From positions 2,542,001 to 2,606,000 of the forward strand of contig NZ_CP035913.1 of assembly GCF_004209755.1 (NCBI RefSeq): DNA of 64,000 nt, read 5' to 3'. The notes under the pieces are model-generated. The model was not told the origin of the DNA, made no database searches, and saw only the letters and a list, made by a program, of their open reading frames with translations. Below are positions 48,419 through 57,526 of this stretch, piece by piece. This DNA comes from Pseudoduganella lutea (lineage in GTDB: Bacteria > Pseudomonadota > Gammaproteobacteria > Burkholderiales > Burkholderiaceae_D). The position numbers and the translations under genes are program-made. Numbering within the stretch: position 1 is the stretch's first letter; the number at the start of each line of letters is the position of its first letter.

Positions 48419-50752
48419 ATGACTCCTCCGAACAACGCTTCCAAGAAGACCAGGTCCAAGTCCCCCAGGAATCTGCTCATGATGGCACTGGGCTCCGTGG
48501 TCGGGCTGGTCCTGGTGCTGGTGCTGCTCGTGGTGTTCGGGCTGGCATTGGCCTACCCGAGCCTGCCATCGCTCGATACGCTGACCGATTACCGACCCAA
48601 GATGCCGCTGCGGATCTATTCGGCCGACAATGTGCTGATCGGTGAATTCGGCGAAGAACGCCGCAACCTGGTGCGCTTCAAGGACATCCCGGACGTGATG
48701 AAGAAATCCGTGCTGGCGATCGAGGACGACCGCTTCTACGAGCATGGCGGCGTGGATTACCTGGGCATCCTGCGGGCGGCGTTCCACAATGCCACCGGCG
48801 GCGCGCGCCAGGGCGCATCGACGATCACGCAACAGGTCGCGCGCAACTTCTTCCTCTCCAGCGAACAGACCCTCAAGCGCAAGGCCTATGAGGCGCTGCT
48901 GGCGTGGAAGATCGAGCAGAACCTCACGAAGGATCAGATCCTCGAGGTCTACATGAACCAGATCTACCTGGGCCAGCGCGCCTATGGCTTCGCGTCGGCG
49001 GCGCAGATCTATTTCGGCAAGAACCTGCAGGACATCTCGATCGCCGAGGCGGCGATGCTGGCCGGCCTGCCGAAGGCGCCATCCGCCTACAACCCGGTGG
49101 TCAATCCGAAGCGGGCCAGGACGCGCCAGCAGTACATCCTGCAGCGGATGGCGCAGCTGGGCTATATCACGCCGGCGCAGTTCGAGGAAGCAAAGAACGA
49201 ACAGCTGAAGGTCAAGACCGACAGCAGCGAGTTCGGCGTGCATGCCGAATATGTGGCCGAAATGGCACGCCAGCTCGTCTACGAACAGTTCAAGGAAGAC
49301 ACGTACACCCGGGGCCTGAACGTCTTCACCACGATCACCAAGTCCGACCAGGATGCCGCCTACCTGGCCTTGCGCAAGGGTGTGATGGACTACGAGCGCC
49401 GCCATCCCTACCGCGGTCCGGAAGCCTATGTGGACCTGCCGAAGAACCGCGCCGAGGCGGACGAGGTGATCGAGACCGAACTGGCCGAGCATCCGGACAG
49501 CGACGACATCGTGGCCGCGATGGTGCTGTCGGCATCGCCGACGAAGGTGACGGCGATGACCGCCTCCGGCGAGGAAATCACGATCACGGGCAGCGGCCTG
49601 GCGATGGGCAAGGCCTGGTTGTCCGAAAAGGCCGCGCCGAACCGCCGCATCCGCCGCGGCGCCGTGATCCGCGTGATGCAGGAAGAGAAAGACTGGCAGA
49701 TCACGCAGATGCCGGAAATCGAATCGGCCTTCGTGGCCGCCAGCACCGAGGACGGCGCCATCAAGGCGATGGTGGGCGGCTTCGACTACAACCGCAACAA
49801 GTTCAACCACGTGACGCAGGCATGGCGCCAGCCGGGTTCTTCGTTCAAGCCGTTCATCTACTCGGCCTCGCTGGAACGCGGCCTGTCGCCGGCGACGATC
49901 ATCAACGACGCGCCGATTTCGTTCGATGCCGGCCAGACGGGCGGCCAGCCGTGGGAACCGAAGAACTACGACGGCCGCTACGAAGGCCCGATGACGATGC
50001 GCCGCGGCCTGACGAAGTCGAAGAACATGATCTCGATCCGCATCCTGCACAAGATCGGCGCCAAGTATGGCCAGGAATACACGACGCGCTTCGGTTTCGA
50101 AGGCGACAAGAACCCGCCTTACCTGACCCTCGCGCTGGGCGCCGGCGCCGTGACGCCGCTGCAGATGGCCGGCGCCTATGCCGTGTTCGCGAACGGCGGC
50201 TACAAGGTCACGCCCTACCTGATCTCGAAGGTGACCGATGCCAACGGCCGCATCCTGTCACAGGCCGCGCCCGACCGTGCCGGCGTGGAAGGCAACCGCG
50301 TGATCGACGAGCGCAATGCCTTCCTGATGGACTCGATGCTGCGTGACGTGGCGCGCTACGGCACCGCCGCCAAGGCCCAGCAGGTGCTGAAGCGGCCCGA
50401 CCTGGCCGGCAAGACGGGCACGACGAACGACTCGATCGACGCGTGGTTTGCCGGTTACCAGTCGAAGCTGGTGGGCATCGCCTGGATCGGCTACGACCAG
50501 CCGAAGAATCTGGGCAACCGCGAAACCGGTGGCGGCCTGGCGCTGCCGATCTGGATCGGCTACATGCAGAAGGCGCTGAAGACGATTCCGGTCGAGGAAC
50601 GGCCGGTACCCGACGGCATCGTGATGGCCAATGGCGATTATTACTATGCCGAGAATCCGCCGGGCGTGGGCGTGGAAAGTCTGGAAGGCGCTACCCGCGG
50701 CACCCCGGAAGAAGAAAAGGCCCGCGACGCCGTCAAGAACGAACTGTTCTAA
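48419..50752 (+). CDS. mrcA: Penicillin-binding protein 1A
   Basis: A 777-residue bifunctional peptidoglycan glycosyltransferase/transpeptidase. A membrane anchor is at about residues 20-42 (GSVVGLVLVLVLLVVFGLAL). The glycosyltransferase domain has the catalytic Glu in IEDDRFYEHGGVDYLG and GASTITQQVARNFFL; an OB-like insertion follows. The transpeptidase has SSFK with Ser474, KSKN and KTGTT. The start at 48419 (MTPPNNASKK) is chosen because a TATAAT box at 48382 would exclude the earlier ATG. mrcA divergent from pilM is a widespread arrangement. The gene ends 18 bp before a large inverted repeat. Confidence 0.96.
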   Translation: MTPPNNASKKTRSKSPRNLLMMALGSVVGLVLVLVLLVVFGLALAYPSLPSLDTLTDYRPKMPLRIYSADNVLIGEFGEERRNLVRFKDIPDVMKKSVLAIEDDRFYEHGGVDYLGILRAAFHNATGGARQGASTITQQVARNFFLSSEQTLKRKAYEALLAWKIEQNLTKDQILEVYMNQIYLGQRAYGFASAAQIYFGKNLQDISIAEAAMLAGLPKAPSAYNPVVNPKRARTRQQYILQRMAQLGYITPAQFEEAKNEQLKVKTDSSEFGVHAEYVAEMARQLVYEQFKEDTYTRGLNVFTTITKSDQDAAYLALRKGVMDYERRHPYRGPEAYVDLPKNRAEADEVIETELAEHPDSDDIVAAMVLSASPTKVTAMTASGEEITITGSGLAMGKAWLSEKAAPNRRIRRGAVIRVMQEEKDWQITQMPEIESAFVAASTEDGAIKAMVGGFDYNRNKFNHVTQAWRQPGSSFKPFIYSASLERGLSPATIINDAPISFDAGQTGGQPWEPKNYDGRYEGPMTMRRGLTKSKNMISIRILHKIGAKYGQEYTTRFGFEGDKNPPYLTLALGAGAVTPLQMAGAYAVFANGGYKVTPYLISKVTDANGRILSQAAPDRAGVEGNRVIDERNAFLMDSMLRDVARYGTAAKAQQVLKRPDLAGKTGTTNDSIDAWFAGYQSKLVGIAWIGYDQPKNLGNRETGGGLALPIWIGYMQKALKTIPVEERPVPDGIVMANGDYYYAENPPGVGVESLEGATRGTPEEEKARDAVKNELF

Positions 50753-50770
50753 TTTAATCCAAGCAAAACC

Positions 50771-50830
50771 GGGGACGTACCCCTGTTTTCAGGAAATTTC
50801 CTGGAAACAGGGGTACGTCCCCAATTTTTT
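50771..50830. repeat. Inverted pair of REP-like repeats (GGGGACGTACCCC core), possible terminator
   Basis: Arms 50771-50796 and 50797-50822 are inverted copies with one mismatch in 26 bp and no spacer; each has core GGGGACGTACCCC followed by TGTTT(T/C)CAGGAAA. A T-run follows at 50825-50830. It directly follows mrcA, so it could also act as its terminator. Confidence 0.85.
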
Positions 50831-50844
50831 CAGTGGCCAACATC

Positions 50845-52350
50845 ATGTCTTCACCAACAAGCGCGCAATTGCGCACCGATGTCCTGTCGGGCATCACCGT
50901 TTCCCTGGCGCTCGTGCCGGAGGCGATCGCCTTCGCGCTGCTGGCCCAGGTGAGCCCGCTGACGGGACTGTATGCCGCCTTCATCGTGTGCCTCGTCACG
51001 TCCGCGCTGGGTGGCCGGCCAGGGATGATCTGCGGTGCCGCCGGGGCGCTGGCGGTGGTGATGACGAGCCTCGTCGTCACGCACGGCCCCGAGTACCTGT
51101 TCGCGGCGGTCGTGCTGATGGGCGTGTTCCAGCTGCTGTTCGCCGCCTTCAAGCTGGGCAAGTTCATCCGCATGGTGCCGCATCCAGTGATGCTGGGCTT
51201 CGTCAATGGCCTGGCGATCGTGGTCTTCATCGCCCAGTTCGGGCATTTCAAGATGAACGGCCAGTGGCTGCAAGGCAGCGCGCTGTGGACGATGCTGGGG
51301 CTGGTGGTACTGACGATGGCGATCATCTACGCGCTGCCGCGGCTGACGAAGGCGCTGCCGGCCTCGCTGGCGGCAATTCTGGTCATCTCCGGGCTCGTGG
51401 CCGCGCTGGGCATCGACACGAAGACCGTCGGCGACATGGGCTCGATCGCCGGCGGCCTGCCTTCGTTCCACGTGCCGCAAGTGCCCCTGAAGCTCGACAC
51501 ACTGTACGTGGTCCTGCCCTACTCGCTGATCCTGGCTGCCATCGGCCTCATTGAAACCTTGCTGACGCTGAACCTGATCGACGCCATCACCGACACGCGC
51601 GGCCGGCCGAACCGTGAAAGCATGGCGCAGGGCCTGGCCAATGTCGCCAGCGGCTTCTTTGCCTCGATGGGCGGCTGCGCGCTGGTGGGACAGAGCATGA
51701 TCAATATCGACAATGGCGCCCGCCACCGCATTTCGGGGATCACGGCGGCCGTCTTCCTGCTGGGCTTTATCGTGCTGCTGTCGCGCTGGATCGAGATGAT
51801 TCCGCTGGCGGCGCTGGTGGGGCTGATGTTCGTCGTCTGCGAAAAGACGTTTGCCTGGGGCAGCCTGCAAACGCTGCGCAAGATCCCGCGGCAGGATGCC
51901 GTGATCGTCGTGGGCGTGACGGTGATCACCGTGCTGACGGATCTTGCCGTGGCCGTGCTGGCCGGCGTGGTGTTCGCGGCGCTGGTGTTCGCGTGGCAGC
52001 ACGCGAAGGAAATCCGCGCCGAGGTGTCAACCGATGCGCGCGGCTGGAAAGTCTATACGCTGAAGGGCTCGCTGTTCTTCGCCTCCACGGCGAACTTCGC
52101 GGCGCTGTTCGATCCGAAGAACGATCCGGCACACGTGGTGATCGAATTCCGCGATGCGAAAGTGGTCGATCACTCGGCCGTCGAAGCCATCGACACACTG
52201 GCCACGCGCTACCAGCAGGCCGGCAAGACGCTGCATCTGCGGCACCTCTCGCCGGATTGCCTGGACATCCTCGGCAATGCCAAAAGCATGGTCGAGGTGA
52301 ACGAGTTCGAGGACCCGCACTACCACATTGCGGATGACAGGCTGGCGTAA
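50845..52350 (+). CDS. SulP-family anion transporter with STAS domain
   Basis: A 501-residue inner-membrane transporter. About 10-12 hydrophobic segments are seen, starting with the SulP signature region LALVPEAIAFALLAQVSPLTGLYAAF, and a C-terminal STAS domain from about residue 410 (GSLFFASTANF; VVIEFRDAKVVDHSAVEAID). The family carries sulfate, bicarbonate or other anions. The long GLIETLLTLNLIDAITDTRGR stretch resembles BicA-like bicarbonate carriers, but substrate cannot be settled here. The start is the ATG at 50845; an in-frame GTG at 50833 is possible. It lies 14 bp after an inverted repeat and converges on cyaY. Confidence 0.9.
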   Translation: MSSPTSAQLRTDVLSGITVSLALVPEAIAFALLAQVSPLTGLYAAFIVCLVTSALGGRPGMICGAAGALAVVMTSLVVTHGPEYLFAAVVLMGVFQLLFAAFKLGKFIRMVPHPVMLGFVNGLAIVVFIAQFGHFKMNGQWLQGSALWTMLGLVVLTMAIIYALPRLTKALPASLAAILVISGLVAALGIDTKTVGDMGSIAGGLPSFHVPQVPLKLDTLYVVLPYSLILAAIGLIETLLTLNLIDAITDTRGRPNRESMAQGLANVASGFFASMGGCALVGQSMINIDNGARHRISGITAAVFLLGFIVLLSRWIEMIPLAALVGLMFVVCEKTFAWGSLQTLRKIPRQDAVIVVGVTVITVLTDLAVAVLAGVVFAALVFAWQHAKEIRAEVSTDARGWKVYTLKGSLFFASTANFAALFDPKNDPAHVVIEFRDAKVVDHSAVEAIDTLATRYQQAGKTLHLRHLSPDCLDILGNAKSMVEVNEFEDPHYHIADDRLA

Positions 52351-52354
52351 CGAA

Positions 52355-52424
52355 AAAACCGGTGACAGACACCGGTAATCCTGGAACATATGTTTCAGAA
52401 AAACTGGTGTCTGTCACCGGTTTT
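52355..52424. repeat. Inverted pair of REP-like repeats (GGTGACAGACACC core)
   Basis: The left arm (52355-52390) and right arm (52391-52424) share AAAACCGGTGACAGACACC in inverted orientation, with TGGAACATA / TATGTTTCA between. It separates the convergent sulP and cyaY genes and may terminate both. Confidence 0.85.
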
Positions 52425-52444
52425 CCGGCGACGTTGCGCTGGTG

Positions 52445-52786
52445 TTACAGGTTCTCGCTGACGATCACCGGTGCCCCGCCCGACTGTTCGGTGGCAATCT
52501 GCGACAGCGCATCGAACAGCTCGCCGCCGTCGCGCGTGTTGATCCAGCGGCCATCGACGCGGCGGTAGTGGAAGCCGCCGGAGCGCGCGGCCACCCACAG
52601 TTCCTGCATCGCGGCCTGGCTGTTGACGATGACCTTCGAGCCGTTGTGAAGGAACTCGATCTCGAGCACGTTGCCGTTGCGGCTGCATTCGACATCGAGC
52701 CGGTTGTCGTCGTTCAGGCGGTCCAGCGCGGCTTCGATCGCGTTCAGCGTGCTGTCGGCCAGGTCCAGGAATTCGGTTTCGGTCAT
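52445..52786 (-). CDS. cyaY: Iron-sulfur cluster assembly protein CyaY (frataxin)
   Basis: A 113-residue frataxin homologue that binds iron and tunes IscS/IscU cluster assembly. The acidic first helix (MTETEFLDLADSTLNAIEAA) and the sheet with VIVNSQAAMQELWVAARSGG and HYRRVDGRWINTRDG are clear family marks; the length is normal. GGAG lies 7 nt before the ATG at 52786, which decides the start over an ATG 12 bp upstream. It is divergent from the LptM-like gene and lysA, a conserved arrangement. Confidence 0.95.
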   Translation of the reverse strand: MTETEFLDLADSTLNAIEAALDRLNDDNRLDVECSRNGNVLEIEFLHNGSKVIVNSQAAMQELWVAARSGGFHYRRVDGRWINTRDGGELFDALSQIATEQSGGAPVIVSENL

Positions 52787-52825
52787 GCTACACTCCAAGG
52801 GTTCAGTAATAACGAGATTCTAATC

Positions 52826-53011
52826 GTGAAGTCCACTCCAGCGCGTGTCTTGATTTCCATGCTGATTGCCGTGTCGCTCGCAGCTTGCGGCCAGACCGGT
52901 GCCCTGTACCTGCCGAAGCAGCCCGTCAAGGCGGATTCGCCGACCGGCAAGCCGGGCGTGGCGCCTGCTTCCGCCCCGTTGCCTTCGACGCCTCCAGCAT
53001 CACAACAATAA
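52826..53011 (+). CDS. lptM: LptM-like small lipoprotein
   Basis: A 61-residue lipoprotein starting at GTG 52826 (KSTPARVLISMLIAVSLAAC). The lipobox is LAAC and the mature start CGQTGALYLP matches the LptM (formerly YifL) family, which helps mature the LptD/E translocon. The GTG start is preferred because it supplies the positive residues a signal peptide needs; ATG 52859 would leave only nine residues before the Cys. The mature tail is Pro/Ala-rich and poorly conserved. It lies between cyaY and lysA, where this family is normally found, and 26 bp before lysA. Confidence 0.85.
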   Translation: MKSTPARVLISMLIAVSLAACGQTGALYLPKQPVKADSPTGKPGVAPASAPLPSTPPASQQ

Positions 53012-53037
53012 TCCCCAGCAGACCATTCAGTTCAATA

Positions 53038-54315
53038 ATGTCCCACTTTGATTATCAGAACGGCGTGCTGCACGCCGAAGGCGTTGCCCTGCCCGCCATC
53101 GCGGAAACGTTCGGCACGCCGACGTATGTGTATTCCAAGGCCCAGTTGCTGGACAACTTCGATGCATACGCGAACGCCTGCGCCGGCCGCGACGCGCTCG
53201 TGTGCTATGCGATGAAGGCCAATTCGAACCTGGCGATCCTCGACCTGCTGGCCCGCCGCGGCGCCGGCTTCGACATCGTTTCCGGCGGCGAACTGCTGCG
53301 CGTGATCGCCGCCGGCGGCGATCCGAAAAAGGTGATTTTCTCGGGCGTGGGCAAGAGCGAGGCGGAAATGCGCCTGGCGCTCGAACACGACATCCTGTGC
53401 TTCAACGTCGAATCGATCCCCGAACTGCACCGCCTGGATGCCGTGGCCGGCGCGCTGGGCAAGAAGGCACGCGTCTCGCTGCGCGTGAACCCGAACGTGG
53501 ACCCGAAGACGCACCCGTACATCGCCACCGGCCTGAAGGCCAGCAAGTTCGGCGTGGCGTTCGACGATGCGCTGGCCACCTACCGCACCGCCGCGCAGCT
53601 GCCGAACCTGGAACCGGTCGGCATCGACTGCCATATCGGCTCGCAACTGCTGGACGACACGCCGCTGCTGGAAGCACTGGACCGCCTGATCGAGCTGATC
53701 GACACGCTGGCGGCCGAAGGCATCCACCTGCACCACCTGGATATCGGCGGCGGCCTGGGCATCGACTACGGCGTGGCCGGTGAAGACCAGCCGGTGCCGG
53801 CCGGCGAATACCTGAACCGCGTGTTCCAGCGCGTGGAAGCATGGCGCGCGGAAAAGCACGATGGCCGCGGCATCAAGGTGATCTTCGAGCCGGGCCGCTC
53901 GATCGTCGGGAATACCGGCGTGCTGCTGACGAAAGTGGAATTCATCAAGCACGGCGAGGAAAAGAACTTCTGCATCGTCGACGCGGCAATGAACGACATG
54001 GCCCGCCCCGCCCTGTACCAGGCGTGGATGGACATGCAGCCCGTAGTAAAACGTGAAACCACCGGCGCCATGTTCGACGTGGTCGGCCCGATCTGCGAAT
54101 CCGGCGACTGGCTGGCGCGCGACCGCGAACTGCCGGTCGAAGCGGGCGACCTGCTGGTCATGAAGACGGCCGGCGCCTATGGCATGACGATGGCATCGAA
54201 CTACAACACCCGTGGCCGCGCGGCCGAGGTGATCGTCGACGGCGACCAGGTGCACCTGGTGCGCCGGCGCGAGAAGGCGGAAGAGCTGTTTGCGCTGGAA
54301 TCCGTGATTCGTTAA
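53038..54315 (+). CDS. lysA: Diaminopimelate decarboxylase
   Basis: A 425-residue PLP enzyme making L-lysine from meso-diaminopimelate. The PLP lysine is Lys60 in CYAMKANSNL. Also seen: FDIVSGGEL, HIGSQLLDD, the glycine loop LDIGGGLGIDY, EPGRSIVGNTG and the C-terminal CESGDWLARDREL plus AGAYGMTMASNYN. The ATG at 53038 (MSHFDYQNG) agrees with the family; upstream frame readings run through the LptM gene and are ignored. It converges on msrQ with a repeat pair between. Confidence 0.97.
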   Translation: MSHFDYQNGVLHAEGVALPAIAETFGTPTYVYSKAQLLDNFDAYANACAGRDALVCYAMKANSNLAILDLLARRGAGFDIVSGGELLRVIAAGGDPKKVIFSGVGKSEAEMRLALEHDILCFNVESIPELHRLDAVAGALGKKARVSLRVNPNVDPKTHPYIATGLKASKFGVAFDDALATYRTAAQLPNLEPVGIDCHIGSQLLDDTPLLEALDRLIELIDTLAAEGIHLHHLDIGGGLGIDYGVAGEDQPVPAGEYLNRVFQRVEAWRAEKHDGRGIKVIFEPGRSIVGNTGVLLTKVEFIKHGEEKNFCIVDAAMNDMARPALYQAWMDMQPVVKRETTGAMFDVVGPICESGDWLARDRELPVEAGDLLVMKTAGAYGMTMASNYNTRGRAAEVIVDGDQVHLVRRREKAEELFALESVIR

Positions 54316-54328
54316 AAATTTCCAAAGT

Positions 54329-54384
54329 TCGGGGTCAGACCCCGAATTGAAGAAATGTTTCCTGAAATCGGGGTCTGACCCCGG
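54329..54384. repeat. Pair of REP-like palindromes (GGGGTCAGACCCC core)
   Basis: TCGGGGTCAGACCCCGA at 54329-54345 and TCGGGGTCTGACCCCGG at 54368-54384 flank a spacer that contains TTTCCTGAAA. It separates the convergent lysA and msrQ genes. The core equals that at 42953-42983. Confidence 0.85.
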
Positions 54385-54397
54385 TACTGGGAAAGAT

Positions 54398-55021
54398 TCA
54401 GGCGCTGGCGCGAGCCGGCGCTTTGCTTTTCTGCCGCGCCCACCACAGTCGCATGAGCAGCAGCGTGGCGACGATGCAGGCGAACAGCAGTGGCTGCGCC
54501 AGGTCGTTCTTGGCGGACTTCATCCACCAGTAGTGCAGCACGCCGAGCGGCGCGATCGCGTAGATCAGCCGGTGCAGCCACAGCCACTTCCTGCCGCCCA
54601 GCCGTTTCACCATCGCGTTGGTGCTCGTTGCGGCCAGCGGAATGAGCAGCACGAAGGCGATGAAGCCGACGAGGATGAACGGCCGCTTGGCCACGTCCTT
54701 CAGCATCGTCGCCACGTCGAAGAAATGGTCGAACCACAGGAACGTGGTGAAGTGCAGCAGGCCGTAGAAGAACGCATACAGGCCCAGCATGCGCCGCAGC
54801 TTCAGCACCCAGTTCCACTTCGCCAGGCGCCGCAGCGGCGTCACGGCGAGCGTGATGCAGAGGAAGTACAGCGTCCAGTCGCCGGTCGAGTGCGTGATGT
54901 ATTGCAGCGGTTCGACCAGCGCGTCGGTGAACACGAGCCAGACGAGGCGGGCCAGCGGCACCAGTGCCAGCACATGCACCAGCACCTTGATGGCGGTGAC
55001 CTGTTTCGCGGATGGCTGCAT
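54398..55021 (-). CDS. msrQ: Heme-binding membrane subunit MsrQ
   Basis: A 207-residue inner-membrane cytochrome b subunit (YedZ family) that passes quinone-derived electrons to the periplasmic MsrP. About six membrane segments are seen, with heme-type histidines in FYGLLHFTTFLWFDHFFD and WLWLHRLIYAIAPLGVLHYW. The first residues (MQPSAKQVTAIKVLVHVLAL) are normal. It follows msrP by 13 bp, so the pair forms an operon that repairs oxidised methionines in periplasmic proteins. Confidence 0.94.
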   Translation of the reverse strand: MQPSAKQVTAIKVLVHVLALVPLARLVWLVFTDALVEPLQYITHSTGDWTLYFLCITLAVTPLRRLAKWNWVLKLRRMLGLYAFFYGLLHFTTFLWFDHFFDVATMLKDVAKRPFILVGFIAFVLLIPLAATSTNAMVKRLGGRKWLWLHRLIYAIAPLGVLHYWWMKSAKNDLAQPLLFACIVATLLLMRLWWARQKSKAPARASA

Positions 55022-55034
55022 CAGGATCTCCGTC

Positions 55035-55946
55035 TCAGAACCACTTCTTCAGGTCCATGCCCGTGTACAGCGAGGCCACGTCGTTGTAGCCATTGAACGG
55101 CAGTGTCTTGCGCTTGCGGGACAGGAAGGAATCCTCGCCGATGCGCCGCTCGGAAGCCTGCGACCAGCGTGGGTGGTCCACGTCCGGGTTCACGTTCGAG
55201 TAGAAGCCGTATTCGGACGGTGCGGACTTGTTCCATGCGGTGCGCGGCATGTCGCGGGTAAAACGGATCTTGACGATGGACTTGGCGGACTTGAAGCCGT
55301 ACTTCCACGGCACCACGATGCGCACCGGCGCGCCGTTCTGGTTCGGCAGCACGTCGCCATACATGCCCAGCGTGAGCAGCGTGAGCGGATGGTTCGCTTC
55401 GTCGATGCGCAGGCCTTCCACGTAAGGCCAGTCCAGCACGCGGCTGCGGATGCCGGGCATCTGCTGGCGGTCGGCCAGCGTGATGAATTCCACATATTTC
55501 GCGTTACCGGTCGGTTCCACGCGCTTGATGATCTCGGAAAATGAGTAGCCCACCCATGGAATCACCATCGACCACCCTTCCACGCAGCGCAGCCGGTACA
55601 CGCGCTCTTCCAGCGGGGCAAGCTTGAGCAGCGAGTCGATATCGAGCGTCATCGGCTTTTTTACTTCGCCTTCGATCGCCACCGTCCAGGGCCGCGTGCG
55701 CAGCGTGCCGGCGTTTTCGGCCGGATCGCTTTTGTCCGTGCCGAACTCATAGAAATTGTTGTAGGTGGTCGCGTCCTTGCGCGGCGTGTGCTTGTCCAGC
55801 GCCGAGTAGGCGGGATTGAGTTTCGCCGCCAGCTTCGGGCTGGTGCCCTGGGCGAATGCTTCGCGCGTCAGCATCTCGACCAGCGCTCCGCTGGCGATCG
55901 ACCCCGCGGCGATCTGCCGGATGAAGTCGCGCCGCGATTCGAACAC
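55035..55946 (-). CDS. msrP: Methionine sulfoxide reductase catalytic subunit MsrP, N-terminus frameshifted
   Basis: A molybdopterin (Mo-MPT) enzyme, Tat-exported, reducing methionine sulfoxide in periplasmic proteins. The open frame gives 303 residues from GTG 55946. The twin-arginine signal [18 protein letters not shown] and the Mo-ligand region [16 protein letters not shown] are present. Upstream, in a different frame, is an ATG at 56011 with CGGAGCC before it reading MLIK, after which the shared frame would read [23 protein letters not shown]. One missing base near 55995-56003, beside a GGGG run, explains the break. So the native start is probably 56011, about 22 codons longer. The Tat motif survives from the GTG, so a shortened protein is possible. 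Confidence 0.85.
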   Translation of the reverse strand: MFESRRDFIRQIAAGSIASGALVEMLTREAFAQGTSPKLAAKLNPAYSALDKHTPRKDATTYNNFYEFGTDKSDPAENAGTLRTRPWTVAIEGEVKKPMTLDIDSLLKLAPLEERVYRLRCVEGWSMVIPWVGYSFSEIIKRVEPTGNAKYVEFITLADRQQMPGIRSRVLDWPYVEGLRIDEANHPLTLLTLGMYGDVLPNQNGAPVRIVVPWKYGFKSAKSIVKIRFTRDMPRTAWNKSAPSEYGFYSNVNPDVDHPRWSQASERRIGEDSFLSRKRKTLPFNGYNDVASLYTGMDLKKWF

Positions 55947-56113
55947 GTGGCGCGGCGTGATTTCCGATGAAAACGGCAGGTCGATGCCGTTGGGGAACGT
56001 TTGATCAGCATGATGGCTCCGGGCGATGGATTATGAAGGTTCGATACAGCGACCTTACACCAAACCCGGGAACCATTCGTTTAGGACAGCATTAAGGCTG
56101 CCCCCTGCCTCGC

Positions 56114-57442
56114 TTACAGCTCGCCGTAGGAATGCAGGCCCGACAGGAACATGTTCACGCCCATGAAGGCGAATGTGGTGACCACCAGGCCGACCAATGC
56201 CCACCAGGCGGCCACGCGGCCGCGCAGGCCGGACATCAGCCGCATGTGCAGCCATGCCGCGTAGTTCAGCCACACGATCAGTGCCCACGTTTCCTTCGGG
56301 TCCCACGACCAGTAGCCGCCCCAGGCCTCGGCGGCCCACAGCGCGCCCAGGATCGTGGCGATGGTGAAGAACGCGAAGCCGGCCGAAATCGACTTGTACA
56401 TGATGTCTTCCAGCACTTCGGCATCCGGAATGCGGTCGGCCAGCCGGTTGCGCAGCAGGTTCGTCACGGCGAACAGCACGGCCAGCCCGAAGATGAACTT
56501 GCTGGTGCCCACCGTCGAGCTACGAATGGCCTCGCTGGCGCCGGTGGCGAACGCCACCAGGTTGATGACGGCGATGAACCCCAGCGGCACGGCCACCAGC
56601 CAGATCCACATGGTGCGCGGCCGTTCGTATTTCAGCAGGAACGCCCAGCCCAGCATCGCCGCCAGCGCGAACGTGCCGTAGCCGATGAAGTTGGCCGGCA
56701 CGTGGATCTTCATCCACCAGCTCTGCAGCGCGGGCACCAGCGGCTGGATCTCGTGCGCATCGCGCGTGACGGTGTACCACAGCAGGAAACCCACCGCGGC
56801 CGAGACGATCAGCATCACGAACGGGCCGAGCTGGCGTGTCGCGTAGCGCCCTTCGTAGTACAGGTGGAACATCGCGGTGATCAGGCAGAACAGGATGAAC
56901 ACTTCATACAGGTTCGAGATCGGGATGTGGCCCACGTCCGGCCCGATCAGGTAGGACTCGTACCAGCGCACCATCATCGCGGTCCAGCCCAGCAGCAGGC
57001 CACCCCAGCACAGCCGCGCGCCGATCGCGCCGCCGGCGGCGGAGCGCGCGACCAGGCCGATCCAGTAGAACAGCGTGGACAGGAAGAAGAATACGCTCAT
57101 CCACAGGATCGCGGACTGGCTCGACAGCATGTAGCGCAGCCAGAAGCGCTGCTCGCCGGCCGCCAGGCTGCCGCCATACATGGCGATCGCCCCCAGGGCC
57201 AGCACCGTCATGGCCAGCATCAGGGTGCGCATCGGTTTCCAGTGCCAGCCCAGCACCGCGAACGTGGGCACGGACAGCAGCAGGATCGCCTTTTCATAGA
57301 CGTCCATGTAGGCGCCATAGCGGTTCAGGCCGAACAGCGCGCCGAACAGCAGCGCCAGGCCGAATACCCAGTCGTAAGCCGACAGCCGGCGGAAGTAGCC
57401 GGGATCGGCCGCATAGGGTTGCTTTTGGGTGATGTCCATCAT
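56114..57442 (-). CDS. ccsB: Cytochrome c biogenesis protein CcsB (ResC)
   Basis: A 442-residue inner-membrane half of the System II heme transport/ligation complex that attaches heme to apocytochromes c. Many hydrophobic segments are seen, plus the tryptophan-rich heme-handling motif WGGYWSWDPKETWALIVWL near residue 385. Heme-ligand histidines occur in MKIHVPANFIGY and YAAWLHMRLM. The start at 57442 (MMDITQKQ) has GGAG just upstream and is preferred to a GTG at 57475. It follows resB by 84 bp and ends a resB-ccsB operon. Confidence 0.95.
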   Translation of the reverse strand: MMDITQKQPYAADPGYFRRLSAYDWVFGLALLFGALFGLNRYGAYMDVYEKAILLLSVPTFAVLGWHWKPMRTLMLAMTVLALGAIAMYGGSLAAGEQRFWLRYMLSSQSAILWMSVFFFLSTLFYWIGLVARSAAGGAIGARLCWGGLLLGWTAMMVRWYESYLIGPDVGHIPISNLYEVFILFCLITAMFHLYYEGRYATRQLGPFVMLIVSAAVGFLLWYTVTRDAHEIQPLVPALQSWWMKIHVPANFIGYGTFALAAMLGWAFLLKYERPRTMWIWLVAVPLGFIAVINLVAFATGASEAIRSSTVGTSKFIFGLAVLFAVTNLLRNRLADRIPDAEVLEDIMYKSISAGFAFFTIATILGALWAAEAWGGYWSWDPKETWALIVWLNYAAWLHMRLMSGLRGRVAAWWALVGLVVTTFAFMGVNMFLSGLHSYGEL

Positions 57443-57526
57443 GGTCTCCAGCTCTTCATTTTCCTGCTTGTCCACTGCTGCGTTACTGCGGCTGCGTTGC
57501 CGCCGGCCCGCCGCGGTTCCGCCAGC

